From DASZFV01 sp036494575 (GTDB lineage: Bacteria > Myxococcota_A > Polyangia > Fen-1088), in NCBI GenBank assembly GCA_036494575.1, contig DASXOE010000031.1, positions 1 to 64,000 of the forward strand: a stretch of 64,000 nucleotides of DNA, written 5' to 3'. A program made the position numbers and the translations under genes. Of this stretch, positions 7,914-16,350 are shown piece by piece. Every line of letters starts with the position of its first letter. The stretch's first letter is position 1. The notes beneath the pieces are model-generated. The model did no database searches. It saw nothing but the letters and a program-made list of their open reading frames with translations, and was not told the DNA's origin.

Positions 7914-8763
7914 CCTCGCCCCTCTCCGCGTCGAGCGCGTCGGCGAGCCGCGCGAAATCGGCCACCGACAACCGCTCGGCGCGCAACGTCTCGTCGATGC
8001 CCGCCGCCGAGAGAGCGCGCGCGACCCGCGCCTCGCCGAAGGCCGGCTCGAGCGCGCGCCGCAACATCTTCCGCCGCGTCGAGAACGCCTGCTTGACGAC
8101 CTCGGCGAACAGCGCCGCGTCTCGCACGGGCGCGAGTGGCGCCGCGCGCGGCACGAGGCGCATCACCGACGACGTCACGGCGGGCGGCGGGTGGAACGCC
8201 CCTGGTGGCACGTGAAACAGGATGCGCGCCTCGGCCCGCTGCTGCACCGTCACCGAGAGGCGCCCGTAGGTTCGGCTGCCGGGCGGCGCCACCACGCGCT
8301 GCGCGAACTCGCGCTGGACCATGACGATGGCGCGCGCCACGGCCGGGCCCGCCTCGACGAGCGCCACCACGAGCGCGCTCGCGATCTGATACGGCAAGTT
8401 CCCGACGACGACGAGCGCCCGGCCCGCCTCGAAGGTCGCCGCCGCGAAGTCGAACGCCGCAGCGTCGGCTGCCGTGATCGAGACACGCGGCTCACCCGCG
8501 AGCTCCGCCGCCAGCACGCGCAGCATGTCGGCGTCGCGCTCGAGCGCGATCACGCGCGCAGGCGGAGGCTCGGCCGACGCGAGGGCCGCCGTGAGCGTCC
8601 CCAGCCCCGCGCCGATCTCGACGACGACGTCGTCCGCCGTGCAGGCCGCGGCCGCGACGATGCGCGCGTGCACCGAGCGATCGTGGAGGAAGTTCTGCCC
8701 CCAAGACTTCTTGGCGCGCAACCCGTGGCGCGCCAGCACCCGCCGCGGATCGTCCGTCTTCAT
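7906..8763 (-). CDS. rsmA: 16S rRNA dimethyladenosine transferase
   Basis: Predicted 285-residue KsgA/RsmA enzyme. It dimethylates two adjacent adenosines in the 3'-terminal hairpin of 16S rRNA with S-adenosylmethionine, a late step in small-subunit assembly. Signatures seen: KKSWGQNFLHD at the N-terminus, the SAM motif VVEIGAGLGTLTAAL, ALERDAD for the ribose-binding acidic residue, catalytic NLPY in VVGNLPYQIAS, and the C-terminal SVMRLVPR region. The ATG at 8763 fits the family N-terminus. Its 3' end overlaps the mutM start and tsaD lies 16 bp upstream, so it is in one transcript with both. Confidence 0.95.
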   Translation of the reverse strand: MKTDDPRRVLARHGLRAKKSWGQNFLHDRSVHARIVAAAACTADDVVVEIGAGLGTLTAALASAEPPPARVIALERDADMLRVLAAELAGEPRVSITAADAAAFDFAAATFEAGRALVVVGNLPYQIASALVVALVEAGPAVARAIVMVQREFAQRVVAPPGSRTYGRLSVTVQQRAEARILFHVPPGAFHPPPAVTSSVMRLVPRAAPLAPVRDAALFAEVVKQAFSTRRKMLRRALEPAFGEARVARALSAAGIDETLRAERLSVADFARLADALDAERGEGA

Positions 8764-8779
8764 GAGCGTCGCGGCGCTC

Positions 8780-9799
8780 TCACAGGGGCAAGCCGGGATC
8801 GACGCCGAGGTCGAGCGGCGCGCGCACGCCCCGCTCGAGAAGCAACGTGCCGGCCGCCGCGATCATGGCGGCGTTGTCGGTGCAGCGCTTGGGCGGCGGG
8901 ACGTAGAGGCGGAAGCCGTCCTCGGCGGCGGCGGCCGCGAGGCCGGCGCGGAGCCCGCGATTCGCCGCGACGCCGCCACAGACGACGAGGTCGCCGAGGG
9001 CCTCGCGCGCGAGCGCGCGACGCGACTTGCGCACGAGGACGTCGACGACCGCGGCCTGAAAGCTCGCGCACAGATCGGCGAGGTTCTCGCCCTCGGGCGC
9101 CGGCCGTCTTCCGAGCATCGTGGACACGGCCGTCTTGAGCCCCGAGAAGCTGAAGTCGAGATCGTCGCGCCCGGGCAGCGCCCGCGGCAGCGCGTGCGCG
9201 CGCGCGTTCCCCGTCGCGGCGAGCTTGTCGACGACGACTCCGCCCGGGTAGCCGAGGCCCAGCATCTTACCGACCTTGTCGAAGGCCTCGCCCGCAGCGT
9301 CGTCGCGCGTCGACCCGAGCAAACGCGTCGCGCCCGGCCCGTCGACGCGAATGAGCGCCGTGTGCCCCCCGGATACGAGCAGCGCGAGGTGCGGGTACTG
9401 CGGCGTCCCCGACGAAGCGAACGGCGTCGGATCGTCGAGAAACACCGCGGCGAGGTGGCCCGCGAGGTGATTGACGCCGACGAGCGGCTTGCCCAGCGCG
9501 TAGGCGAGCGCCTTTGACGTCTCGACGCCGACGAGCAGCGCCCCGACGAGCCCCGGCCCGCACGTCACGGCGATGCCGTCGAGATCGGCGAAGCCGATGC
9601 CTGCGTCGGCGACCGCGCGCCGCAGCACGGGAGCGATCGTCGCGATGTGTTGGCGCGAGGCGACCTCGGGCACGACGCCGCCGAACTCTGCGTGCACGAG
9701 GATCTGCGACGCGACGACGTCCGCGCGCACGCGGCGGCCGTCCTCGACGACGGCCGCCGCCGTCTCGTCGCACGACGTCTCGACTCCCAAGACCAGCAT
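8780..9799 (-). CDS. tsaD: tRNA N6-adenosine threonylcarbamoyltransferase
   Basis: Predicted 339-residue TsaD (formerly Gcp/YgjD). It transfers threonylcarbamoyl from threonylcarbamoyl-AMP to A37 of ANN-decoding tRNAs, working with TsaB and TsaE. Seen: MLVLGVETSCDETAAAVV at the N-terminus (ASKHA-type phosphate loop), GVNHLAGHLAAVF with the HxxxH metal ligands, LLVSGGHTALI, and CTDNAAMIA near the C-terminus with the third metal-binding Asp. ATG at 9799 begins only three bases after the stop of the regulator gene, showing tight operon structure. Neither tsaB nor tsaE is in the window. Confidence 0.95.
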   Translation of the reverse strand: MLVLGVETSCDETAAAVVEDGRRVRADVVASQILVHAEFGGVVPEVASRQHIATIAPVLRRAVADAGIGFADLDGIAVTCGPGLVGALLVGVETSKALAYALGKPLVGVNHLAGHLAAVFLDDPTPFASSGTPQYPHLALLVSGGHTALIRVDGPGATRLLGSTRDDAAGEAFDKVGKMLGLGYPGGVVVDKLAATGNARAHALPRALPGRDDLDFSFSGLKTAVSTMLGRRPAPEGENLADLCASFQAAVVDVLVRKSRRALAREALGDLVVCGGVAANRGLRAGLAAAAAEDGFRLYVPPPKRCTDNAAMIAAAGTLLLERGVRAPLDLGVDPGLPL

Positions 9800-9802
9800 G
9801 AG

Positions 9803-12481
9803 CTAGGGCGAGTCTACGATGGCGCGCAGGTCGGCGGCGTACTGGCCCGTGGGCTCGAGCTCGAGATATTTCTTGTACGCCGCCTTCGCGCTCGCGGCGT
9901 CGCCGGCCGCCTGCTTGACGCCGCCGATGATGACGTAGGCGTCCGCGCGCTTCGGGTCGAGCGCGACTGCGCGCTCGGCCCACGGCAGCGCCTCGCGCCT
10001 CTTTTTGCGATTGAAGAGCGCGTGCCCCAAGAGCGCGCATGCCTCCGCAGAATCCGGGTTGGCGTCCTTGGCCGCGAGACACGCCGTCTCCGCATCCTTG
10101 CCGCGCTTCTCGGTGAAGGCCTGCCGACACCCCGCGAGAAGGCGCGGGAACTCCGCCGGCAGAGCGCGCGCCACCTTGGGATCGGCCATGCGCTCGTCGA
10201 GCACGGGGCCCGGCGCCGCGTGCGCGCTCGGGGCCGCGTGTCGCGCGGCGACGGCGCGCGCCCCCGGCGTGCGCGGCGCGCCCGCGTCGGCGCTCGGGAC
10301 CGTCGGGCCCGGCTCGGCGGCGACGCCTGCCGCCTTGGCCTCGGGCGGTCGCGCCATCGCGCTCGGAACCACGAGTGGCTTCTCGGGCGGCGTCACTGCG
10401 GCGACCTCGTCCTCTGCGTGACGCTTGTGACCCGTGTTCTTGAACGCGGCCCAGACGGCGAAGGCAGCCAAGCCGAGGCCCAACACGGGGACGAGCACCC
10501 TCACCAAACGAGACGATCGGCCGCCGTGCTCCTCGTCGTCGTCCTCGGGGACCTCCGGATCGAGGACAATCTTGCGGACCACGTGCGCCGCCCCTCCCTT
10601 GGGCGGATTGATCAAGACCGCATCGGCGACCGCCGTCCGGGCGCCGCGGTCGTCCTCGCGCAGGTGTTCGGCGCGCGCCTCCGATTCCGCTTGATCGGGC
10701 CCGAGGCCGAGCTCGGTGACGCCGCGTTTGAGCGGCGCGCTCGGGCCCTCCCCCGCCGTCGTTCCGAACGCCTTCGCCGTCGAGCCCCGTGAAAGGATCT
10801 CACCCGCGACGGTGCGCAGCTCGTTCGGCGCGAGATCGACCGCCGGCGCCCCGAGCCGCGGCGCGGTCTTTCCTACGGGCGGCGGGATCACGATCGCAGG
10901 CTCGTGGCTCTGCGGGAGCAATGGCTCCGGAACGCCGTCGGCCGCCGAGCCGATGCCGAGGGGCGTCCTGCGCAAAGCGGGCGTGACCTCTGTCGGAACC
11001 TCACGCGCCACGCGTGGAGCAGGCGCGGCTCCCGGCGCTCCGGGAATGACGGCCGCGAAGCCCGGCCGCGTCGACAGCATCGTCGGGGGCGCGCCCAGTC
11101 CCTGCTGCGTGGTTTCGGACGCGAGCGCGGGCACGCGGGGAGTGGCGGGGGCCGCGGGCAGCCCCAGCTGCGTCGTCTCGGGCGCCATCACGGCCGGCCG
11201 GAACGCCGTCCGGGCGGGCGGCGCCGACGGCGATATCGTCGCCGTGGCTGACGTCGTCGCGCCTTCGGCGATGAGCCGATCGGTGAACCGTTCGCGACGC
11301 TCGTCGACGACGGCCTCGCGGCCGGCCTCCTCGAGCGGCTCGACGGGCGCGGTCGGCCGTCCGTGCACGCCGGCGCTCGACTCGGGCGACGCCCCGAAGA
11401 GCTCGCGCCGCCGCTGCGGCGGCGGCGCGCGAAACGGCCCGGCGGCCTCCGTGAGCCAACCCTCGATGTCGGCGCCCGGGGCGGCGCCCACGGCCGGCTT
11501 GGCGCGCACGTCGCGGATGATCTCCTCGCGCGAGAGCTTCCCGATGACGGCGAGCGCGTCGAGATCGGACAGCCCGCTGTCGTCGATGACGTGAATGAAG
11601 GTCCGCTGCCCGTCGAACAGGCGCAGAATGACGTTCACCTCGTCGGGGATCTCGGCGAGCCGCTCGGCGAGTAGGTGATAGTCGACCTCGAAGATGGTCT
11701 CGAGCGGCGGCAAGTCCGCGAGGAGCCGCCGCCACTCGTCGAGCCGGCGCAGCGCCTCCATGAGCAGCGCTCCCGGTTCCTTTCCGACGGCGTCCTTGCG
11801 CCGGATGCTCTTCCACTCGATCTCGAACCGCCCGCCGCTCCATGAAAACAAGCGGCACACGGCGTCCAAGCCCGAGAGGCGACCGACCTCGGCGTCGACG
11901 ACGGTTCCCTCGCGGAAGTAGATCTCACCGCGCACGCCGCCCGCCGCCGTCATGACGACGACGCCGGATTTGTGGTTGGCTTCGAGAGCGCCGAGGAGGT
12001 CGACGAGCGGAAAGTCGGCGATGTCACCCAGGAAGCGCTCGTCGCTGCGCGCGAGGGCCTCGAGCCGATCGCGCTCGCGCCGCTGGAGCAGCGAACGGGC
12101 GTGCGCGACCACCTCCTGAACATAGACGGGCTTGGCCAGAAAATCGTCCGCGCCCGCTTCGACGCCGCGGACCTTCGCCTCGACCGTCTGCTCCGACAGA
12201 AGAACGAACGCGATCTTCGCGCCGTCCGTTCGTTTTTTGATCTGGCGGCAGAGCTCGAATCCGTCGGCTGCGGCCGCGCCTCCTTCGAGCCGCACCTCGG
12301 AAATGATCAGATCCGGGCGCTCGTGCTCGATCGCTGTCGAGGCCTCGGCCGCCGTCGCGACCGTCCGCACGTCGAAGCCGGCGTTGCGGAGGCTCAGCTC
12401 GAGGAGCTGCCGGATCTGCGCGTCACCGTCGACGACGAGAATTCCGCGTCGCGCCAATTGGTGATCCGTTCGCGGTTCCAT
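9803..12481 (-). CDS. Pseudo-receiver / DUF4388 / TPR membrane regulator
   Basis: Predicted 892-residue protein. Residues 12-135 form a receiver domain, ILVVDGDAQIRQLLELSLRNAG onward. The usual phosphoacceptor Asp is Glu62 (PDLIISE), and the acidic pair is Asp18-Gly19, while Ser96 and Lys117 (FLAKP) are retained. Residues about 145-345 resemble DUF4388/PATAN, a domain common in deltaproteobacterial regulators. A long low-complexity Pro/Ala region follows, then one transmembrane helix near 658-680 (LVPVLGLGLAAFAVWAAF). The C-terminal 120 residues contain TPR repeats, for example AEACALLGHALFNRKKRREALPWAE split across two helices. The topology places the TPRs across the membrane from the receiver. 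Glu at the acceptor position often mimics phosphorylation, so the domain may be locked on (inference). It heads the operon with tsaD, rsmA and mutM. The target is unknown. Confidence 0.8.
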   Translation of the reverse strand: MEPRTDHQLARRGILVVDGDAQIRQLLELSLRNAGFDVRTVATAAEASTAIEHERPDLIISEVRLEGGAAAADGFELCRQIKKRTDGAKIAFVLLSEQTVEAKVRGVEAGADDFLAKPVYVQEVVAHARSLLQRRERDRLEALARSDERFLGDIADFPLVDLLGALEANHKSGVVVMTAAGGVRGEIYFREGTVVDAEVGRLSGLDAVCRLFSWSGGRFEIEWKSIRRKDAVGKEPGALLMEALRRLDEWRRLLADLPPLETIFEVDYHLLAERLAEIPDEVNVILRLFDGQRTFIHVIDDSGLSDLDALAVIGKLSREEIIRDVRAKPAVGAAPGADIEGWLTEAAGPFRAPPPQRRRELFGASPESSAGVHGRPTAPVEPLEEAGREAVVDERRERFTDRLIAEGATTSATATISPSAPPARTAFRPAVMAPETTQLGLPAAPATPRVPALASETTQQGLGAPPTMLSTRPGFAAVIPGAPGAAPAPRVAREVPTEVTPALRRTPLGIGSAADGVPEPLLPQSHEPAIVIPPPVGKTAPRLGAPAVDLAPNELRTVAGEILSRGSTAKAFGTTAGEGPSAPLKRGVTELGLGPDQAESEARAEHLREDDRGARTAVADAVLINPPKGGAAHVVRKIVLDPEVPEDDDEEHGGRSSRLVRVLVPVLGLGLAAFAVWAAFKNTGHKRHAEDEVAAVTPPEKPLVVPSAMARPPEAKAAGVAAEPGPTVPSADAGAPRTPGARAVAARHAAPSAHAAPGPVLDERMADPKVARALPAEFPRLLAGCRQAFTEKRGKDAETACLAAKDANPDSAEACALLGHALFNRKKRREALPWAERAVALDPKRADAYVIIGGVKQAAGDAASAKAAYKKYLELEPTGQYAADLRAIVDSP

Positions 12482-12583
12482 GGGGCCCGTGACGCACGCC
12501 GTCCGGCGGCGATTATAAGCGGCCCACCGCGCGCGCGAAATGAAACAAACTGTTATGGCGATATTGCTCGAATGGGCCGTGAT

Positions 12584-13231
12584 ATGAATCCGCCCATGGT
12601 GGGGAATGAGGAGGTCTTTCGGGAGGCGCTCGGGCGGCAGGCAGCCAGTTGGTCCGTCCCTTGTGAGCCTGGCCAGCTCGAATCAATCGGGCGCTACGCC
12701 GCTCTCCTGCTGACGTGGACCGCCCGGATCAACCTCACGGGCGCAGTTTCGTTGGAGGATCTGTCGGATGCGCACTTGCCCGACTCGTTCGCGCTGGCGT
12801 CGCGCCTCGGCGACGCCGGCACCGTGCGGGCGATTGACGTGGGAAGCGGCGGCGGATTACCGGGGCTGCCGCTGGCCATCTTATGTCCCAACTTGATTCT
12901 CCGGCTCGTCGAGCCCATCGCGAAAAAGGCGGCGTTTCTCAGGACGGCCATTCGTGAGCTCGACCTGGGTGCCCGCGTGGCGGTCGATACCCACCGGGCG
13001 CAGACCCTCGTTCCGGCCAGCTTCGACGTTGCCCTGTCGCGGGCAACCCTACCGCCTCGGTCCTGGCTGCCGCTCTCCATCGATTTGGTCCGGCCGGGCG
13101 GTCGCGTTTTCTTGCTCGCCTCGGCGACGGCGGACTGGACCTCCCTCCCCCCCGGCCTCACCTCGACGGGACAATGGCCATACCTCGACGACCGGCGATG
13201 GTTGGTCGAGCTGGTGAAGGCGCACTCCTGA
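12584..13231 (+). CDS. rsmG: 16S rRNA (guanine527-N7)-methyltransferase
   Basis: Predicted 215-residue RsmG (GidB). It methylates G527 of 16S rRNA with SAM; loss gives low-level streptomycin resistance in several bacteria. Seen: LLLTWTARINLTG in the N-terminal helix, HLPDSFAL, the SAM loop AIDVGSGGGLPGLPLAI, RLVEPIAKKAAFL, and DVALSRATLPP. In most relatives the last motif reads SRAVAPL, so the catalytic loop is slightly diverged. The start is uncertain: in-frame ATGs occur at 12572, 12584 and 12596 and none has a strong RBS. In many bacteria rsmG sits beside mnmG and parA-parB near oriC; here those are absent but two parS sites follow the stop codon. Confidence 0.88.
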   Translation: MNPPMVGNEEVFREALGRQAASWSVPCEPGQLESIGRYAALLLTWTARINLTGAVSLEDLSDAHLPDSFALASRLGDAGTVRAIDVGSGGGLPGLPLAILCPNLILRLVEPIAKKAAFLRTAIRELDLGARVAVDTHRAQTLVPASFDVALSRATLPPRSWLPLSIDLVRPGGRVFLLASATADWTSLPPGLTSTGQWPYLDDRRWLVELVKAHS

Positions 13232-13240
13232 GGCGGGAGT

Positions 13241-13256
13241 TGTTCCACGTGGAACA
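13241..13256. other. parS centromere site 1
   Basis: TGTTCCACGTGGAACA is a perfect 16-bp palindrome identical to the ParB-binding parS consensus of the Myxococcus type (general form TGTTNCACGTGNAACA). It lies nine bases after the rsmG stop in non-coding DNA. ParB would load here as a clamp and spread to form the segregation complex near the origin. The dnaA region is about 12 kb away. Confidence 0.92.
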
Positions 13257-13271
13257 GCGAGCGAATCGGGG

Positions 13272-13287
13272 TGTTCCACGTGGAACA
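13272..13287. other. parS centromere site 2
   Basis: A second exact copy of TGTTCCACGTGGAACA, 31 bp centre to centre from the first, about three helical turns and so on nearly the same DNA face. It overlaps an apparent upstream GTG start of bioF at 13271 that would encode FHVEH from the palindrome itself. This suggests that the coding frame there is accidental. Confidence 0.92.
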
Positions 13288-13330
13288 CGCGCCGAATCCA
13301 TGCCCCTCAATCCGCGCTATAAGAACCCCA

Positions 13331-14512
13331 GTGCGTGACCTCTCTGCCATCCTCGAGGCCGAGCTCGCCGATCTGGCGGCCGGCAACCGCCTGCGGTCTT
13401 GTCCAGCGCTCGCCGGTGCTTCGCGGCAGCGCCCCTCCGCCGGGTCCATGGGGTCAGGGGATCAGGAGAATCAGGCGCTGCTGTCATTTTCATCGAATGA
13501 TTACCTCGGCTTTGCGTCGCATCCGGAGGTTCTTGCCGCAGCGGCCGAGACCGCGGCTCGGGAAGGATTCGGCGCTGGAGCGGCACGCCTCGTCACCGGC
13601 GATTTGCCCGCGCACAGGGCCCTCGAGGCAGACCTTGCGACCTTCGCGCGACGCCAAAGCGCCCTGCTCTTCCCCACCGGGTACCAGGCGAACCTTGGTG
13701 TCGTGACGGCGCTGGCCGGTCCCTCCGACCTGATCGTTTCCGACGCTGCCAACCACGCGAGCTTGATCGACGGCTGTCGCCTCTCACGAGCGACGGTGGC
13801 CATCTACACCCATGGAAATCCGCACTCGGCCGCCCAGGCGCTCGCGCGCCCAGGGAAATTTCGTCGCCGTTTTCTGCTGACCGAATCTCTGTTCAGCATG
13901 GATGGCGACAGCGCCCCGCTGTCGGCTCTGGCCGAGCTCGCCGCTGCGAATGACGCCGTCTTCATCGTCGACGAAGCGCACGCCTTCGGCGTTCTCGGTC
14001 CGGGCGGCCGAGGCCTCTGCGCCGCCGCCGCCGTCGAGCCCGACCTGCTCGTCGGCACCCTCGGGAAGGCCTTCGGCGCGGCGGGTGGCTTCGTCGCGGC
14101 ATCGGAGGCCGTGCGGTCTTCCCTCGTCAACCGCGCGCGGACTTTCATCTTCACGACGGCGTCCCCGCCTCCCGTCGCCGCCGCCGCCCGCGCGGCCCTA
14201 CGTCTGTCCCTCGGCCCCGTTGGGGACCAGCGCCGGGCCCGCCTCGCAGCCAATCGGGCGCGGCTCATCGAGCGCATGGGCGGCAAGGTGGCGGACGCAC
14301 CTGGCCCGATCGTTCCCGTGATCATGGGGTCGGATGCACGGGCGCTGGACGCGGCCGCTTACCTGCGCCGGCACCACATCTTCGTGCCGGCGATCCGTCC
14401 CCCCACCGTCACGGAAGGAACAGCCCGCCTTCGGCTGACCTTTTCTTCCGAGCACAGCGCCGACGAAATCGACGCGCTGTCGACGGTCCTGGCAGGAGCG
14501 ATGGCAGCGTGA
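13331..14512 (+). CDS. bioF: 8-amino-7-oxononanoate synthase
   Basis: Predicted 393-residue PLP enzyme of the alpha-oxoamine synthase family. It condenses pimeloyl-ACP or pimeloyl-CoA with alanine to give KAPA, the first committed step of the biotin ring pathway. Seen: SFSSNDYLGFASHPE, GAGAARLVTGDLPAHRALE, FPTGYQANLGVV, IVDEAHAFGVLGPGGRG, and the PLP lysine in TLGKAFGAAGGF. The GTG at 13331 is preferred as start because the longer frame from 13271 runs through parS site 2. A TATAAG sequence 12 bases upstream may make this a short-leader or leaderless transcript (inference). A Ser/Gly/Gln-rich insertion near residues 37-50 is longer than usual. Its stop overlaps the bioD start. Confidence 0.92.
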   Translation: MRDLSAILEAELADLAAGNRLRSCPALAGASRQRPSAGSMGSGDQENQALLSFSSNDYLGFASHPEVLAAAAETAAREGFGAGAARLVTGDLPAHRALEADLATFARRQSALLFPTGYQANLGVVTALAGPSDLIVSDAANHASLIDGCRLSRATVAIYTHGNPHSAAQALARPGKFRRRFLLTESLFSMDGDSAPLSALAELAAANDAVFIVDEAHAFGVLGPGGRGLCAAAAVEPDLLVGTLGKAFGAAGGFVAASEAVRSSLVNRARTFIFTTASPPPVAAAARAALRLSLGPVGDQRRARLAANRARLIERMGGKVADAPGPIVPVIMGSDARALDAAAYLRRHHIFVPAIRPPTVTEGTARLRLTFSSEHSADEIDALSTVLAGAMAA

Positions 14513-15237
14513 GCGCGCCTGCGCGCGCCAAAGGGCTCGCCCCTCCAGGTGTCTTCGTGACCGGGACCGACACCGGCGTCGGCAAGACGACCGTCGCGGT
14601 CGCCCTCGCGCGACTGGCGTTCCGGCGTGGAAGAGCTCCAATCCCGTTCAAACCCGTCGAGACTGGCTGCGATCCCGACCCGGACGACGCCCGCCGGCTT
14701 TGGGAAGCGGCGCGCCCCCCGACTACCTTGCGCGAGACATGTCCGTTCCCTTTCGAGCTCGCGGCGGCGCCGGCCGCCGCGGCCGCCGCGGCCGGGCAAA
14801 GACTCGAGCTGGGCCAGCTCGTAACCCGGGCCGAGGCCGTCGCGGCCCGAGGTGACTTTCTCATCGTCGAGGGAGCGGGCGGCCTGCTCGTTCCTTACCA
14901 GGACTCCTGGACGAACGCTGACATCGCGCTGCGCTTGCGCCTTCCTGTCCTCGTCGTCGGGCGCATGGCCTTGGGAACCATCAACCATGTCGCGCTCACG
15001 CTGGCCGAGATCGGCCGCCGGGCTCTTGGCCTCGCCGGCGTGATCCTCGTTCGGACGAGCGAACCTCTGGGCGCGCACGAAAGCTCGAATGCGCGCCTCA
15101 TCGAGGCCATCACGGGCACGCGTCCCCTGGGCACGTTGCCCTTCCTCTCGCGCGACGCGCGCGCGGAGCCCGACCAGGTCGCCGATGCCCTCGCAGCAGC
15201 CCTCCCCGCCGAGGCGTTGGCGCACCTGATTGGGTGA
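14509..15237 (+). CDS. bioD: Dethiobiotin synthetase
   Basis: Predicted 242-residue ATP-dependent carboxylase that closes the ureido ring of 7,8-diaminopelargonic acid to form dethiobiotin. Seen: P-loop GTDTGVGKTT, substrate-binding FKPVETGCDPDPDDA, the Glu-containing IVEGAGGLLVP, and VVGRMALGTINHVALT. The GTG at 14509 overlaps the bioF stop (GTGA), with AGGAG about 12 bases upstream, so the pair is translationally coupled. bioA and bioB are not in the window, so the route is only partly represented here. Confidence 0.93.
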   Translation: MSAPARAKGLAPPGVFVTGTDTGVGKTTVAVALARLAFRRGRAPIPFKPVETGCDPDPDDARRLWEAARPPTTLRETCPFPFELAAAPAAAAAAAGQRLELGQLVTRAEAVAARGDFLIVEGAGGLLVPYQDSWTNADIALRLRLPVLVVGRMALGTINHVALTLAEIGRRALGLAGVILVRTSEPLGAHESSNARLIEAITGTRPLGTLPFLSRDARAEPDQVADALAAALPAEALAHLIG

Positions 15238-15261
15238 ACGCCCGCGGAGCCGACCCTACGC

Positions 15262-15756
15262 TCAGGCTTCGGAGGGCGCGCCCGCGCGCTTCGGATAAAT
15301 GACGACGCGCCGGAACATGCCCTCGCCCTCGGACTCCGTCGTCACGCCGCTGTGCTCGGCCAGCGTGACGTGAATGATCCGTCGATCGTGGGGATTCATC
15401 GGCTCGACTGGCACGGGACGCCCCGTTTTCATTGCCTTTTCAGCCAGACGTGTCGCGAGGTCAGCCAACGAGTCTTCCCGGCGTCCGCGGTAGCCTTCAG
15501 CGTCGACGACAATGCCCGGTCCATCGTGAGGTTTCTTGCTCACGATGCGATTGATCACATATTGCAGCGCGTCAAGAGTCGACCCCTTCTTTCCGATGAC
15601 GAGCCCGGACTCGGCGCCGTGAGCGTCGAGGATGACGCGTTCCCCGTCGTCGAAGGCGCTCACCTCGGCCTCGATGCCCATCCGGTCCAGGATCTCTCGC
15701 AGGACCTTCGCTGCGGTTTCACGACGCTCGGCAAGCGCATTGGTGTCGGCGGACAT
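15262..15756 (-). CDS. jag: Jag/KhpB-like KH-R3H RNA-binding protein
   Basis: Predicted 164-residue protein with a KH domain (GLVIGKKGSTLDALQYVINRI, about residues 50-71, containing the GxxG loop GKKG) and a C-terminal R3H domain (PMNPHDRRIIH, where Arg and His give the RxxxH signature). It matches Jag/KhpB but lacks the N-terminal Jag_N domain seen in longer homologues. KhpB binds many RNAs and influences cell envelope synthesis in Gram-positives. jag usually follows yidC at the origin; here it is about 12 kb away, on the opposite strand, beside a Lys-rich protein gene. A GAGGAG RBS precedes the ATG at 15756. Confidence 0.88.
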   Translation of the reverse strand: MSADTNALAERRETAAKVLREILDRMGIEAEVSAFDDGERVILDAHGAESGLVIGKKGSTLDALQYVINRIVSKKPHDGPGIVVDAEGYRGRREDSLADLATRLAEKAMKTGRPVPVEPMNPHDRRIIHVTLAEHSGVTTESEGEGMFRRVVIYPKRAGAPSEA

Positions 15757-15800
15757 GCTCGGTCTCTCCTCGTTTGGGCGGTACTCGGGGGCGGTGCCCT

Positions 15801-16295
15801 TCAGAACGTGAAGCTGGCGATCGGAACGGGCAGCGCCGGCGGTGCCGAATCCGCTTCGCCCTGGCGTTGAGGGTCCGCGGGACGGGCATCGCCGGAGCGG
15901 GCCTCCGCGGGACGGCCCTCCGCCGAGCGGCTGACCGGAGGTGGTGCGTTGCGAACCGGCGTCGGGCGTTGGAGCTGCTCGACATCCGAGGGCAGCTCCT
16001 TACCGCCGATCGCCGGCCGAACCACCCGCACAGTTGGCGCCGCCGACGGCCTCGTCATGGGCTTCGCCGAAGCCTTCTTCGCGACGGCCTTCGTCGTGGC
16101 GCCCTTCTTCGCGGAAAGCTTCTTCGTCGAGGCCTTTTTGGCCGACTTGGGGGACGATTTCCTCGCCGCCTTGGCGCCCACCACCTTCGCGCGCGCCTTC
16201 GGCGCTCGAGCGGGCCTTCGCGCTGTCTGAGAGCTCCTCTCGGAGCCCTTCTTGCCTTTCTTGGCGAGCGCGCGTGACTTTGTCGCCTTGGGCAT
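15801..16295 (-). CDS. Lys/Ala-rich histone-H1-like basic protein
   Basis: Predicted 164-residue protein. The N-terminal half (residues 1-80) is almost entirely Lys, Ala, Arg, Ser and Thr with repeated short units such as AKKGKKG, KKASTKK and AVAKKASAK, typical of bacterial histone-H1-like nucleoid proteins. The C-terminal half is Pro/Ala/Arg-rich and probably disordered. No enzymatic motif is visible. Such tails bind DNA or RNA without sequence specificity. It precedes jag by 44 bp on the same strand, so both may act in nucleic-acid binding (inference). The reading frame is open with an ATG at 16295, but base composition alone could produce a similar frame, hence moderate confidence. Confidence 0.7.
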   Translation of the reverse strand: MPKATKSRALAKKGKKGSERSSQTARRPARAPKARAKVVGAKAARKSSPKSAKKASTKKLSAKKGATTKAVAKKASAKPMTRPSAAPTVRVVRPAIGGKELPSDVEQLQRPTPVRNAPPPVSRSAEGRPAEARSGDARPADPQRQGEADSAPPALPVPIASFTF

Positions 16296-16350
16296 GGGCG
16301 TTCACGCTAATGTCTACGAGGCCTTTCTGTCAAACGGAACGGACTCGCTG

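Noticed and set aside
8204..8219. parS-like GGTGGCACGTGAAACA.
   Set aside because: Two mismatches in the left half and it lies in rsmA where the conserved FHVPPG coding sequence explains it.
13271..13330. Upstream start of bioF at GTG 13271.
   Set aside because: The first codons are the parS palindrome itself; the extension is not homologous to BioF, and GTG 13331 is a better start.
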